64,000 nucleotides of DNA, taken from Planctomycetia bacterium. GTDB lineage: Bacteria; Planctomycetota; Planctomycetia; Pirellulales; Thermoguttaceae. The translations under genes were made by a program, and so were the position numbers. The first letter of the stretch is position 1. Each line of letters begins with the position of its first letter. Below the pieces are notes generated by a model that did not search any database, was not told the DNA's origin, and saw nothing but the letters and a program-made list of their open reading frames with translations. The stretch lies in assembly GCA_030537455.1 (NCBI GenBank), contig JAUNMR010000002.1, positions 124,001 through 188,000 of the forward strand. Reading direction: 5' to 3'. Shown here in pieces: positions 37,517-45,496 of this stretch.

Positions 37517-37554
37517 GGTCAATTATTTGGATAAACGTTATAATCGTTATAATC
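37517..37554 (+). promoter_or_regulatory. Candidate promoter of fliO with doubled -10 box
   Basis: TGGTCA (37517-37522), a 17-base spacer and TATAAT (37540-37545) form a promoter candidate for fliO. A second TATAAT follows at 37549-37554 in the direct repeat CGTTATAAT, and a third partial copy CGTTATAAG lies near 37573. No sigma-54 or sigma-28 box was seen. Confidence 0.4.
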
Positions 37555-37612
37555 ACGGTGCGATTACCCTCCGTTATAAGCGTATTACTCCTCATTTAAG
37601 GCGATAGACGCG

Positions 37613-38233
37613 ATGTATGGACGCCCAATTAACCGACGGCAAACTCTTTTCACGAGTGACCGTCTCATTACAATCCTCCTTCTTGCGCTTGCAATGTCCT
37701 GTGGCGTTGTTTGTTTTGCAAGAACTAGCCAAGACGATAGACAAGAGAGCGTTGCAAGTGAAGGCGCCGACGCGCCGACGCAAGATTCCGGTTCATTCGA
37801 CGCGATCGCCCAGGAAATACCGTCCGACAATACCTCCGTCACGAATGAGGAACGATCGACTCCGACTACGTATGGAAAAACCCCAATCAGTAGTAAATCA
37901 GAGACTTCTAACGTCAAGCTTGCGACAAACGGACGGCACGGTACGAGTTCTAGTATCTTACAGTCCTTCAGCGCTTTAGCGATTATTCTGGGAGTCATCG
38001 TCGTTTTGGGAGTACTGACCAAACGAATGTCGTCCAATCCTTCGAGAAGTTCTAAGAATATTGAAACGCTGGATCAGACGGTTCTCGATCGAAAGTGGCG
38101 TCTTCACACAATACGTTGGGGTACGCGCGTTCTTCTCATTGCCACGGGGGGCGATTCATGCGTGAAACTTGCGGAAGTCTCTGACCAAGCTGAAATAGAC
38201 GAGTTACTAAAAACACGGTTAAACTCGAAATAA
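37613..38233 (+). CDS. fliO: Flagellar export component FliO
   Basis: This 206-residue protein has an N-terminal hydrophobic segment (about 19-36), a long polar linker and one more membrane helix (about 122-138). A short basic-to-mixed cytoplasmic domain (about 145-206; TLDQTVLDRKWRLHTIRWGTRVLL) matches the FliO/MopB-type domain. FliO assists assembly of FliP in the export gate. The sequence is weakly conserved in general, and the identification rests mainly on topology and on position before fliP and fliQ. It is 26 bases before the fliP start. Confidence 0.8.
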   Translation: MYGRPINRRQTLFTSDRLITILLLALAMSCGVVCFARTSQDDRQESVASEGADAPTQDSGSFDAIAQEIPSDNTSVTNEERSTPTTYGKTPISSKSETSNVKLATNGRHGTSSSILQSFSALAIILGVIVVLGVLTKRMSSNPSRSSKNIETLDQTVLDRKWRLHTIRWGTRVLLIATGGDSCVKLAEVSDQAEIDELLKTRLNSK

Positions 38234-38259
38234 TAGCGCAACGTTAGGAATTGAATGAG

Positions 38260-39384
38260 ATGAGAATTGTCCAAGAGCAAAAGCCTAACCGTCGTAGAGT
38301 CCCCGGTGACGTGAAACGCCCTGGCGTTGTGCGGATGTGTAGACAGGACGGCACAAACCGTTTGTCGTGTAAATACAGACTATTTGAGCGTTTGTTAGTA
38401 ACGTTAAAGGTTTTTTTAACGTTACTCGCTGTTGTTTTGGTTAATTTCGCCAGTTGCGTCAATGCTCAGGACTCAACTGCTAACCGCGTTTATCCCCAGC
38501 GAAACGTACAGGGAGTCGCCACTATTGGCGCCGGCGCGGTTGAAGAGGAAGCCTCGCAAAGTTATCCCGATCTCGACGCCGCTCAGACTGAATTCGACGA
38601 CGCTTTTCCTTCGACCGTGTTCATTGCGGAAGAAATACAGAATCCAACCGCGCCGTCTCAGGATCTGCTTTCTCCCGCTACTGGGCGTGCGCAATGGGAC
38701 GCTATTGCCAATCTTCCCGGTCATTTGCTCTCTCCCCAAGGTTTTACTGGCTCTCTTTCTGGCATTTTAATCGTCTCGATCTTTACCGTAGCGCCGGCTA
38801 TTCTTCTCATGACAACCTCCTACGCGAGAATATCCGTTGTGTTGGGAATGTTGCGCCAGGGGCTTGGGGTGGGGCAGATTCCATCAAATCAAGTTCTAAC
38901 CGCCTTGGCGGTGTTTCTTTCCGCTTTGATTATGACGCCAACTTGGTCTGTAATTTATCGTGAAGCGGTGGCGCCCTATGCTTCGGGCGAACTCACGGCG
39001 CGCCAAGCGTTCGACGTGGGTCAGGCGCCTTTGCGCGAGTTTATGTGGAAGCAGATCGAGCGTTCCGGTAATGTCGAGACGATTGACGTCTTTATGGCGC
39101 ACATACCCAACGCTGAGCCGCCACAGTATTTTGAGGACGTGCCCTGGCGTGCGTTAGCGCCGGCGTTTCTTCTGAGCGAACTCAAGACGGCCTTTTTGAT
39201 CGGATTTCAAATCCTCTTACCCTTTTTGATCATTGATCTCGTTGTCTCAGCCGTTTTGGTTTCCACTGGCATGATGATGTTGCCCCCGGCAATGGTTTCC
39301 TTGCCTTTCAAGGTTGCGCTTTTTGTCTTAGCAGACGGATGGACGCTGGTGGTTAAATCACTTTTGGCGAGTTTTAATCTTTAG
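38260..39384 (+). CDS. fliP: Flagellar type III export gate protein FliP, N-terminally extended
   Basis: FliP forms the core ring of the flagellar export gate. The C-terminal 220 residues are classic FliP: TVAPAILLMTTSYARISVVL, LRQGLGVGQIPSNQVLTALA, ALAPAFLLSELKTAFLIGFQ, and the final TGMMMLPPAMVSLPFKVALF. Before this lie about 155 residues that ordinary FliP lacks: a basic N-terminal stretch, a hydrophobic segment (about 46-72) and an Asp/Pro/Glu-rich linker. AGGA lies ten bases before the ATG at 38260. An in-frame TTG at 38251 would add three residues. fliQ follows by 55 bases. Confidence 0.95.
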   Translation: MRIVQEQKPNRRRVPGDVKRPGVVRMCRQDGTNRLSCKYRLFERLLVTLKVFLTLLAVVLVNFASCVNAQDSTANRVYPQRNVQGVATIGAGAVEEEASQSYPDLDAAQTEFDDAFPSTVFIAEEIQNPTAPSQDLLSPATGRAQWDAIANLPGHLLSPQGFTGSLSGILIVSIFTVAPAILLMTTSYARISVVLGMLRQGLGVGQIPSNQVLTALAVFLSALIMTPTWSVIYREAVAPYASGELTARQAFDVGQAPLREFMWKQIERSGNVETIDVFMAHIPNAEPPQYFEDVPWRALAPAFLLSELKTAFLIGFQILLPFLIIDLVVSAVLVSTGMMMLPPAMVSLPFKVALFVLADGWTLVVKSLLASFNL

Positions 39385-39439
39385 CACGCCTGTGGTTTTG
39401 AAAGGTCTGATGTTCAAAGAGATACCGTGAGGGGCAGAA

Positions 39440-39721
39440 GTGGAACTAGAATCTATTGTTAATCTGACGCGTCAGGCTTTACATTTAGCCTTTGTGCTTG
39501 GCGGTCCGCTTTTGTTCGTCGGCGCGCTAGTCGGCTTGATCGTAGGCGTCTTACAAGCTGCGACTCAGATACAAGACCAGACCATAGCTTTCGTGATAAA
39601 GTTGATTGTCATGCTGATGGTATTTGCGCTCACTCTTCCCTGGGCGACGTCGAAAACTGTCGAGTATACGCGCAGTCTCTTCGAGAATTTACCGGAGTCT
39701 GTGACTGTTACTCTGGAATAA
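39440..39721 (+). CDS. fliQ: Flagellar type III export gate protein FliQ
   Basis: This 93-residue protein starts with GTG and GAGGGG about six bases before it. Two membrane helices (about 18-40 and 50-72) are separated by the short QAATQIQDQTIAFVIK segment typical of FliQ. FliQ joins FliP and FliR in the export gate. The gene order fliO-fliP-fliQ is conventional, but no fliR, flhB or flhA follows; a tRNA/rRNA methyltransferase gene comes next. Confidence 0.95.
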   Translation: MELESIVNLTRQALHLAFVLGGPLLFVGALVGLIVGVLQAATQIQDQTIAFVIKLIVMLMVFALTLPWATSKTVEYTRSLFENLPESVTVTLE

Positions 39722-39814
39722 ATGCGTTATAATTAACAACACGTGCGTACTTAGCGACGCATGGGACGAAAGAGTCTCTTTCGCGAATAGTTTTAGAACA
39801 ATTCCGGTTATCAC

Positions 39815-40738
39815 ATGTTTGCGACGATCGTTAGCGTCAATAATCCCCGAGTCAAGAGCGCCACGCAGTTGCGCGAAAGTCGTATACGCCGTCAACGGGG
39901 GCTGTTTTTAATCGACGGTTTGCGCGAGGCGACTCGTGCATGGCGTTGCGGCTTTCGGTTTGACTCGCTATTTTGGGACGCCGGTTCTAGCGCAGTTGCA
40001 GATCAACGTCCCGACGTTTTTCAGACGTTGAGCGCTACCGGGCGTGATCCGGCGCGTATTCAGGAAATTGTCGAGCTGACCGCGCAATGTGAAGCGCGAG
40101 GCGTTCATGTGATTCCACTACGAACCGACGCCTTTACGAAAATCGGTTTCGGCGACCGGAACGAAGGCGTGATCGCCGTGGCACATACGCAGACCACCGA
40201 ACTGTCGCAACTGGAGACTGTTTTAAACGAGCGTTCAAAGGATTCCGGACAAGCCCCGTTGTTAGGGGTGATCGAGGGCGTTGAAAAACCAGGTAATGTC
40301 GGCGCTATTATTCGTAGTGGCGACGGCGCTGGAATTCACGCGCTCCTGATCGCTACGGAACGCTTTGACGTCTTTAACCCCAACGTCATTCGTGCAAGTT
40401 TAGGCGCGATCTTTCATATGCCAATTGTTGTGGACTCCTCTGAGAACATTGTGGCGTGGTTGCGACGATACAAAGTACAACGCGCCACTGCGTTGTGCGA
40501 CGAGGCGTTACAATTTCACCAACTCGATTACCGCAGACCTACTGCTATTATTTTAGGCAGCGAAGCGTATGGCCTCACCGACCTTTGGGCGCAAGAGACC
40601 AGTGAAGACAAGCAATTCGACTTATTGAAAAAAATCCGATTGCCAATGCTGGGAATCGCCGATAGTTTAAACGTGTCGAACGCCGCAGCGGTCTTGTTCT
40701 ATCAAGCGCGTTGTGCGCGAGATTACCATATGAAGTGA
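39815..40738 (+). CDS. TrmH-family (SpoU) RNA 2'-O-methyltransferase
   Basis: This 307-residue protein has a small N-terminal RNA-binding domain (FLIDGLREATRAW) and a C-terminal SPOUT domain. The knot motifs are GVEKPGNVGAIIRSGDGAGI, ILGSEAYGLTDLW and IRLPMLGIADSLNVSNAAAVLFYQ, all carrying the expected Asn, Gly and Ser residues. The family transfers methyl from SAM to ribose 2'-OH in tRNA or rRNA. The length is at the upper end, and the exact target base is not evident. The coiled-coil zinc-ribbon gene starts 59 bases later. Confidence 0.93.
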   Translation: MFATIVSVNNPRVKSATQLRESRIRRQRGLFLIDGLREATRAWRCGFRFDSLFWDAGSSAVADQRPDVFQTLSATGRDPARIQEIVELTAQCEARGVHVIPLRTDAFTKIGFGDRNEGVIAVAHTQTTELSQLETVLNERSKDSGQAPLLGVIEGVEKPGNVGAIIRSGDGAGIHALLIATERFDVFNPNVIRASLGAIFHMPIVVDSSENIVAWLRRYKVQRATALCDEALQFHQLDYRRPTAIILGSEAYGLTDLWAQETSEDKQFDLLKKIRLPMLGIADSLNVSNAAAVLFYQARCARDYHMK

Positions 40739-40797
40739 CGCATTGCGATTTTAACCGCTCCCTTGCGCCTCTCCGAAGTTTTCCTGGGTCGTTTACT

Positions 40798-41520
40798 ATG
40801 GATAAAAAAGAACTTGCCACGCTTATCGATTCGTTGTTTCGCTTGTGTCGCCAGTCGACTGAGCTGAGTTACCGAATCGACAAAGGACGGCGTATGTGCT
40901 TAGTCAAGCGTCAGAATGCGGTGATTGTCTATGAGCGAGTAAAGGACCTGCAGGCGAAGATTCAGGCGTTACAGGTCGAAATCCAAGGGAAAGACCGACA
41001 AACGCAAGAGGTTGAAGCACAACTGAAATTGCGCGCTGAACAACAAGATCAAACTCGATCCCAGCGTGAATACGATACGATTCAGTTGCAGATCGAGATG
41101 GATAAGAAAAAGTTCGATCGATTGTCGGAAGAGACCTTAACCGCATTGGAGACGTTGGATCGATTTCAAGCCGAGGTGAAAGAACAGACACTGATTTTTC
41201 AGAAAGCGCGTCAGGCGTTCGAGCAAGAAAAGGCGAGCTTCACACAGTTGGAACAGCAACTTACGTCCGAATTGAAGACGGCTCAACAGAAACTTGCCGA
41301 ACAAGAGAAGGGACTTCCTCGACAATTGATCGCCCACTATGAACTTGCGCGTAGAACCTATCACGGTGAAGACGCGTTTGCTACGATACAAGACGAACAG
41401 TATTGTAGCGGATGTAATTGTTCCTTACCGCCTCAGACGATTGCCCAAGTACAAGTGAGCGCGGCAGGATCTTGTCCACGCTGTCGAAGATTACTTTATA
41501 ATCCCAGGGCATTGCGTTGA
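40798..41520 (+). CDS. Coiled-coil protein with C-terminal C4 zinc ribbon
   Basis: This 240-residue protein has a long helical coiled-coil (about 25-185; Gln/Glu/Lys-rich, with a break near residues 95-110) and a C-terminal zinc ribbon CSGCN...CPRC (about 205-235). This arrangement matches the CT398-like/zf-RING_7 family, whose function in Chlamydiae and related lineages is linked to sigma-54 or export but is not settled here. An ATG at 40711 is an alternative start that would overlap the methyltransferase gene; the ATG at 40798 begins directly at the helix. The YchF-like gene follows by 81 bases. Confidence 0.82.
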   Translation: MDKKELATLIDSLFRLCRQSTELSYRIDKGRRMCLVKRQNAVIVYERVKDLQAKIQALQVEIQGKDRQTQEVEAQLKLRAEQQDQTRSQREYDTIQLQIEMDKKKFDRLSEETLTALETLDRFQAEVKEQTLIFQKARQAFEQEKASFTQLEQQLTSELKTAQQKLAEQEKGLPRQLIAHYELARRTYHGEDAFATIQDEQYCSGCNCSLPPQTIAQVQVSAAGSCPRCRRLLYNPRALR

Positions 41521-41601
41521 ACTCCAGCGTTGGGGTCGCGTCTCGCCTGGGATGTGTTTGCTATGTGCATTTACGTCGATTTGACGTTTAAGAGTGAAAT
41601 A

Positions 41602-42636
41602 ATGAAAATTGGTTTAGTTGGTTATTCCGGTTGCGGTAAAAGTTCCCTATTTCAGTGGCTCAGTGGCGTTATGCCAGATCCAAGCGCCGTCAACTCCGCA
41701 CAGTCTGCAATGGCGACGATTCCCGAACCGAGAATACCGAAGCTCTGCGAGATCTACAAACCCAAGAAGATCACCTACGCCGCTATGGAGATCGTTGACG
41801 TCCCTGGACTGAATCGCGACCATGTCGGCAACGTGACGAAGTTGGGAAGACTGCGTGAAGCGGATTATCTTGTCTGTGTGATTCCTGCTTTTTCCGGCGC
41901 CAAAGTCGATCAGGAAATGCAGTCTTTTGTCGAAGACATGATTCTCGCCGATCTGGAAATTGTGACCAATCGTCTGGAGAAACTTGCCGAACAAATCAAA
42001 AAACGCCTGCAACGCGACGACCAAGAGAAACTTGAGATTGAACGCGAAGCGCTTGAACTCATACGCGAAAGACTCGAAAGCGGTCGTCCGCTTCTGGCGG
42101 AAGAGATGTCAGAAGAACATTATCATGCCACGCGTTCCTTTCGATTCCTGACCGAGAAGAGACGTATGATCTTTGTCAACACCGGGGACGACGAAACCGA
42201 TTTCCAACAGTATGAAAAATTCGGAACCGAGCAGGAGCCGTTAATTGCGGCGTCCGTCGGTCTGGAATTGGAACTGGAAAAAATGTCGTCTGAGGAGGCG
42301 CAGGCATTCTGCGACGAAATGGGACTCAAGCGAGTAGGACGCGATAAGGTCGCCCGTTTTATCATGGACGCCTCCGGTCAGATGGTCTTTTTGACCGCCG
42401 GAGAAAAGGAAGTCAGAAGTTGGCTCACTAGTAAGAACAGCACGGCGCTTGAGGCGGCCGGGCGTATTCATTCCGACTTCATTAAGAAATTCATTCGTTG
42501 TGAAGTCATGGCGTGCGACGACCTCGTGAGATTAGGCAGTGAAAGAGAGGTCAAAGCCGCCGGTCTAAATCACCGTGAAACCAAGGAGTATATTGTTAAA
42601 GAGGGAGACGTGATGTACTTCCTAATTGGACAGTGA
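41602..42636 (+). CDS. YchF/OLA1-like GTP-binding protein with TGS domain
   Basis: This 344-residue protein resembles YchF but is not the canonical version. The P-loop is GYSGCGKSS (residues 7-15) rather than the usual NVGKST. DVPGLNRDHVG carries switch II. The middle is a helical coiled segment (about 115-200). The C-terminus has a TGS-like domain (FIRCEVMACDDLVRLGSEREVKAAG...VKEGDVMYFLI), matching YchF. Nucleotide-binding specificity cannot be inferred. It is somewhat shorter than YchF, and the helical part differs. The ATG at 41602 is chosen because the P-loop starts there; 41530 would add 24 residues. Confidence 0.82.
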   Translation: MKIGLVGYSGCGKSSLFQWLSGVMPDPSAVNSAQSAMATIPEPRIPKLCEIYKPKKITYAAMEIVDVPGLNRDHVGNVTKLGRLREADYLVCVIPAFSGAKVDQEMQSFVEDMILADLEIVTNRLEKLAEQIKKRLQRDDQEKLEIEREALELIRERLESGRPLLAEEMSEEHYHATRSFRFLTEKRRMIFVNTGDDETDFQQYEKFGTEQEPLIAASVGLELELEKMSSEEAQAFCDEMGLKRVGRDKVARFIMDASGQMVFLTAGEKEVRSWLTSKNSTALEAAGRIHSDFIKKFIRCEVMACDDLVRLGSEREVKAAGLNHRETKEYIVKEGDVMYFLIGQ

Positions 42637-42761
42637 TTCCTTTGTTAGAATAACTTCGTTATGTGCGCGTTATGCGTCAAGTGCGCCTGATGATTATGGA
42701 CAACGTCGTGTGACGCAAGTCGATCACGACTATTTTTAAACAACTTCTCGTTTTCAATATC

Positions 42762-43889
42762 ATGAGCGACGTTACTATTTTGGAACCGCGAACACGTGCT
42801 GAAAAGAAACGTGTATTACTCTACCCTTGGGAAATCTATAAGAACGATCCTTACTGGATTCCGCCGATACTGTTGCAGGACAAGGGGCTACTTGGCTTTG
42901 CGTCTGATCCCTTCTATGACGTCAATCGCATACAGACTTTCTATGCGATGCGTAATGGCGAAATGGTTGGTCGTATCGCCGCAATTCTGAACCAAGGCCA
43001 TCTGGATCGTTATCACGACGGCGTCGGGTTCTTTGGCTTTTTTGAGGCGATTGACGATCAAAACGTTGCCAACGCGCTCTTTGACGCCGCTAAGGATTGG
43101 CTCAAGTCTCAGGGCGTTGTCACAATGCGCGGTCCCATGAACCCCTCTATGAATCACACCGTTGGACTACTGATCGACGGTTTCGACGCCTCGCCGTTCT
43201 TTATGATGACGTACAATCCCCCGTACTATCAAAAGCTTGTTGAAAATTACGGGTTCGAGAAGGCGCAAGATATGTATTCATTCTGGGGAAAAATCGACAT
43301 GCTCCCTAAAATCCGTAAGCGTTTCCTGCATACGGCCGAAGCGATTCAAGAGCGATTTAACGTTACCGTGAGACCCCTGAATAAAAGACGTTTTCGCGAC
43401 GACTATGAGATGTTCCTGGACGTCTACAATCGTTCTCTGACAAACACTTGGGGCTTTGTTCCCATGTCGGAACGCGAGATCAAGCAAACCGCGTCGTCAC
43501 TGAAACTTTTAATGATTCCCGAATTGGCGCTAGCCGCGGAAATCGACGGCAAGCCTGTCGGCGCGACGTTCTGTTTGCCAGACTATAATCCGCGTATTAA
43601 GGCGATTAACGGTCGACTCTTCCCATTTGGCTTCTTGAAACTTCTTAGAAAACGTGAAGAGGCGATTAAACGTATCCGCGTTATCAGCACCAACGTTTTG
43701 CCAGAATATCAAATGTCTGGTTTGGGCTTAGTTTTGCTTAATGCGATTGTTCCCAAAGCCGTGGAATGCGGCGTGCAAGAAGCTGAATTCTCCTGGGTGT
43801 TGGAATCTAACCAATTCTCTCGAGGCAGTCTCGAAAAGGGAGGCGCTATTTGTAATAAGACATATCGAGTCTACGACAAGAGTCTCTAA
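42762..43889 (+). CDS. GNAT-like acyltransferase family protein, tandem copy 1
   Basis: This 375-residue protein is paralogous to the next gene. Segments shared by the two include FYDV/FFEHG with the GVGFFGFFEAIDD-type motif, the LLIDGFDASPFFMMTYNPPYYQ block and a C-terminal VLPEYQMSGLGLVLL motif reminiscent of the GNAT acetyl-CoA-binding loop (R/Q-x-x-G-x-G/A). I infer an acyl-CoA N-acyltransferase fold (two GNAT-like halves). No product is known to me. No clear ribosome-binding site precedes the ATG. It is separated from the YchF-like gene by 125 bases. Confidence 0.72.
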   Translation: MSDVTILEPRTRAEKKRVLLYPWEIYKNDPYWIPPILLQDKGLLGFASDPFYDVNRIQTFYAMRNGEMVGRIAAILNQGHLDRYHDGVGFFGFFEAIDDQNVANALFDAAKDWLKSQGVVTMRGPMNPSMNHTVGLLIDGFDASPFFMMTYNPPYYQKLVENYGFEKAQDMYSFWGKIDMLPKIRKRFLHTAEAIQERFNVTVRPLNKRRFRDDYEMFLDVYNRSLTNTWGFVPMSEREIKQTASSLKLLMIPELALAAEIDGKPVGATFCLPDYNPRIKAINGRLFPFGFLKLLRKREEAIKRIRVISTNVLPEYQMSGLGLVLLNAIVPKAVECGVQEAEFSWVLESNQFSRGSLEKGGAICNKTYRVYDKSL

Positions 43890-44053
43890 AACGTTTCACA
43901 CTAGGTATTTTCACGACTTTAAGACAGCGACAAAAGCGTGACGTCTAGTGCGACTGGAACATGTGAACGGGAAAAGAGTTCCCTATCACACGACGTCTTG
44001 TGACTTTCCTCGGTCAAAAGATGCAAGAGACTTACGTCATGCGTTAGATACAC

Positions 44054-45190
44054 ATGGATATTATTAAAGTACAAAACGCTCGAGAACGAGAGTTATTCAT
44101 ACGTCTGCCCCATACAATCTACCAGAACGATACCAACTGGACGCCTCAGTTTGACTTCTTGATTCGAGAAAAACTTGATCGCAAAAAGAATCCTTTTTTC
44201 GAGCACGGCTGGGCGCAGGAATTGCTCGCTGTGGAGAACGGTCAACCTGTTGGTAGATTACTCGTGTCCGATGACGAACGATTCAATCAGGAAAATAATG
44301 CCAATTATGGCATGTTCGGTTTCTTTGAGTGCGTTGACGACCATAAAGTTGCCAATGCTCTGTTTGACGAGGGCGTGCGTATCCTAAAAGTGGAGCGTAA
44401 GCGCGACGTTGTCTTCGGACCGGTTGAGTTCTCTACAAATTACGAATACGGTCTGCTTATCGACGGCTTTGATTCCCCCGCGAAGGTGATGATGTCCTAT
44501 AATCCGCCCTATTACCAAAGCCTTATAGAGGGATGGGGATGGGAAAAAAATAGAGATCTCTTCTCCTGGTGGTTTGATCGTTCCGCGTTATTTGCTGATA
44601 ATTGGAGACCGATTGTTGAGAGACTGCGCGATCGTTATCAGTTTACGGTGCGTCCCTTTTCACTTAAAGACTTCAAAGGCGACGTCAGTCGTTGCATGCA
44701 AGTGTATGACCATATTCGCTCCGAATGGTGGTGGGGAAGTGTTTCGCTCACTGATGCGGAAATCAAACAATACGCGCAGATGTTGCATCAGATTGCATTC
44801 CCAGAAATGGTACTGATTGCCGAATCCTCCGATGGAAAACCGATCGGTTTTTCCATAACGATCCCAGACCTCAATGAGGCGGCCAAGCCATTGAACGGTA
44901 AAACCTCTTGGTTTGGCATTCCATTTTTGGGGTTGCTCAGACTTAAGAGTCGATTAAAGCGCGTTAAGGGCGCCAGATTGATTGTCCTGTGTGTCCTGCC
45001 GGAATACCGTCGAAAGGGCGTTGCTGAGAATTTAATTGTCAATACGTTTGATTTCGGCTATTACAAGATGAAGTATGAGAACGCAGAACTTGGGTGGACG
45101 GACGAGTACAACGACAAAATCTCACATGTCCTTGAACGTGTTGGCGCTCGTCGGTTCAAAAAATATCGTGTGTATCAGAAGAATATCTGA
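44054..45190 (+). CDS. GNAT-like acyltransferase family protein, tandem copy 2
   Basis: This 378-residue protein is paralogous to copy 1. It has the parallel blocks MFGFFECVDDHKVANALFD, LLIDGFDSPAKVMMSYNPPY and a CoA-loop-like VLPEYRRKGVAENLIV with Arg-Arg-Lys-Gly. The two copies are similar throughout but clearly diverged, so the duplication is old. Copy 2 has the better acetyl-CoA motif. A terminator at 45267-45298 ends the transcript. Function is unknown; amide or amine acylation is an inference. Confidence 0.72.
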   Translation: MDIIKVQNARERELFIRLPHTIYQNDTNWTPQFDFLIREKLDRKKNPFFEHGWAQELLAVENGQPVGRLLVSDDERFNQENNANYGMFGFFECVDDHKVANALFDEGVRILKVERKRDVVFGPVEFSTNYEYGLLIDGFDSPAKVMMSYNPPYYQSLIEGWGWEKNRDLFSWWFDRSALFADNWRPIVERLRDRYQFTVRPFSLKDFKGDVSRCMQVYDHIRSEWWWGSVSLTDAEIKQYAQMLHQIAFPEMVLIAESSDGKPIGFSITIPDLNEAAKPLNGKTSWFGIPFLGLLRLKSRLKRVKGARLIVLCVLPEYRRKGVAENLIVNTFDFGYYKMKYENAELGWTDEYNDKISHVLERVGARRFKKYRVYQKNI

Positions 45191-45266
45191 CGCATGAGAC
45201 GTTCAATGGCAATGCATTCTTTCCGCTTGGAAGCGTCTACAGCCTTGAGCGAGTCGTAGTAAGACC

Positions 45267-45298
45267 AAGGGTAATGGTTTATGCTATTGCCCTTTTTT
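45267..45298 (+). terminator. Rho-independent terminator after the GNAT-like pair
   Basis: Arms AAGGGTAAT (45267-45275) and ATTGCCCTT (45286-45294) pair with one G-T type mismatch around ten bases. A T-run continues to 45298. Confidence 0.8.
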
Positions 45299-45321
45299 CA
45301 TCGAAATTTTTTCACGGAGAA

Positions 45322-45351
45322 TTGACGCGCTAAGGCGCCGACTGATATAAT
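45322..45351 (+). promoter_or_regulatory. Sigma-70 promoter of the sugar isomerase-oxidoreductase pair
   Basis: TTGACG (45322-45327), an 18-base spacer and TATAAT (45346-45351) precede a leader of about 140 bases. Its position right after a terminator makes it a real transcription start candidate. Confidence 0.75.
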
Positions 45352-45375
45352 AGACTTGGTCAAGTCCACAGTTTT

Positions 45376-45418
45376 GCACATAATCTCGGATTGTTGGCGT
45401 GGAGCTTCGATTATGTGC
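45376..45418 (+). promoter_or_regulatory. Leader hairpin with 10-base perfect stem
   Basis: GCACATAATC (45376-45385) and GATTATGTGC (45409-45418) are a perfect 10-base inverted repeat with a 23-base loop. It lies in the predicted 5' leader about 80 bases before the start codon and has no following T-run, so it is not a simple terminator. It could be an operator or an RNA control element. Confidence 0.55.
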
Positions 45419-45496
45419 CTATTTGCATAAAGCGCTCTGGTAGCGACAATATAACTTTTGGCGTGAATCTGACCGTAGTCGAGCATTGAGGAAAAT

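Larger units (their letters stand above)
45191..45496. other. Intergenic region before the sugar isomerase gene
   Basis: These 306 bases contain a terminator (45267-45298), a promoter (45322-45351) and a 5' leader hairpin (45376-45418), each listed separately. No ORF with credible coding features was seen. Confidence 0.7.
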
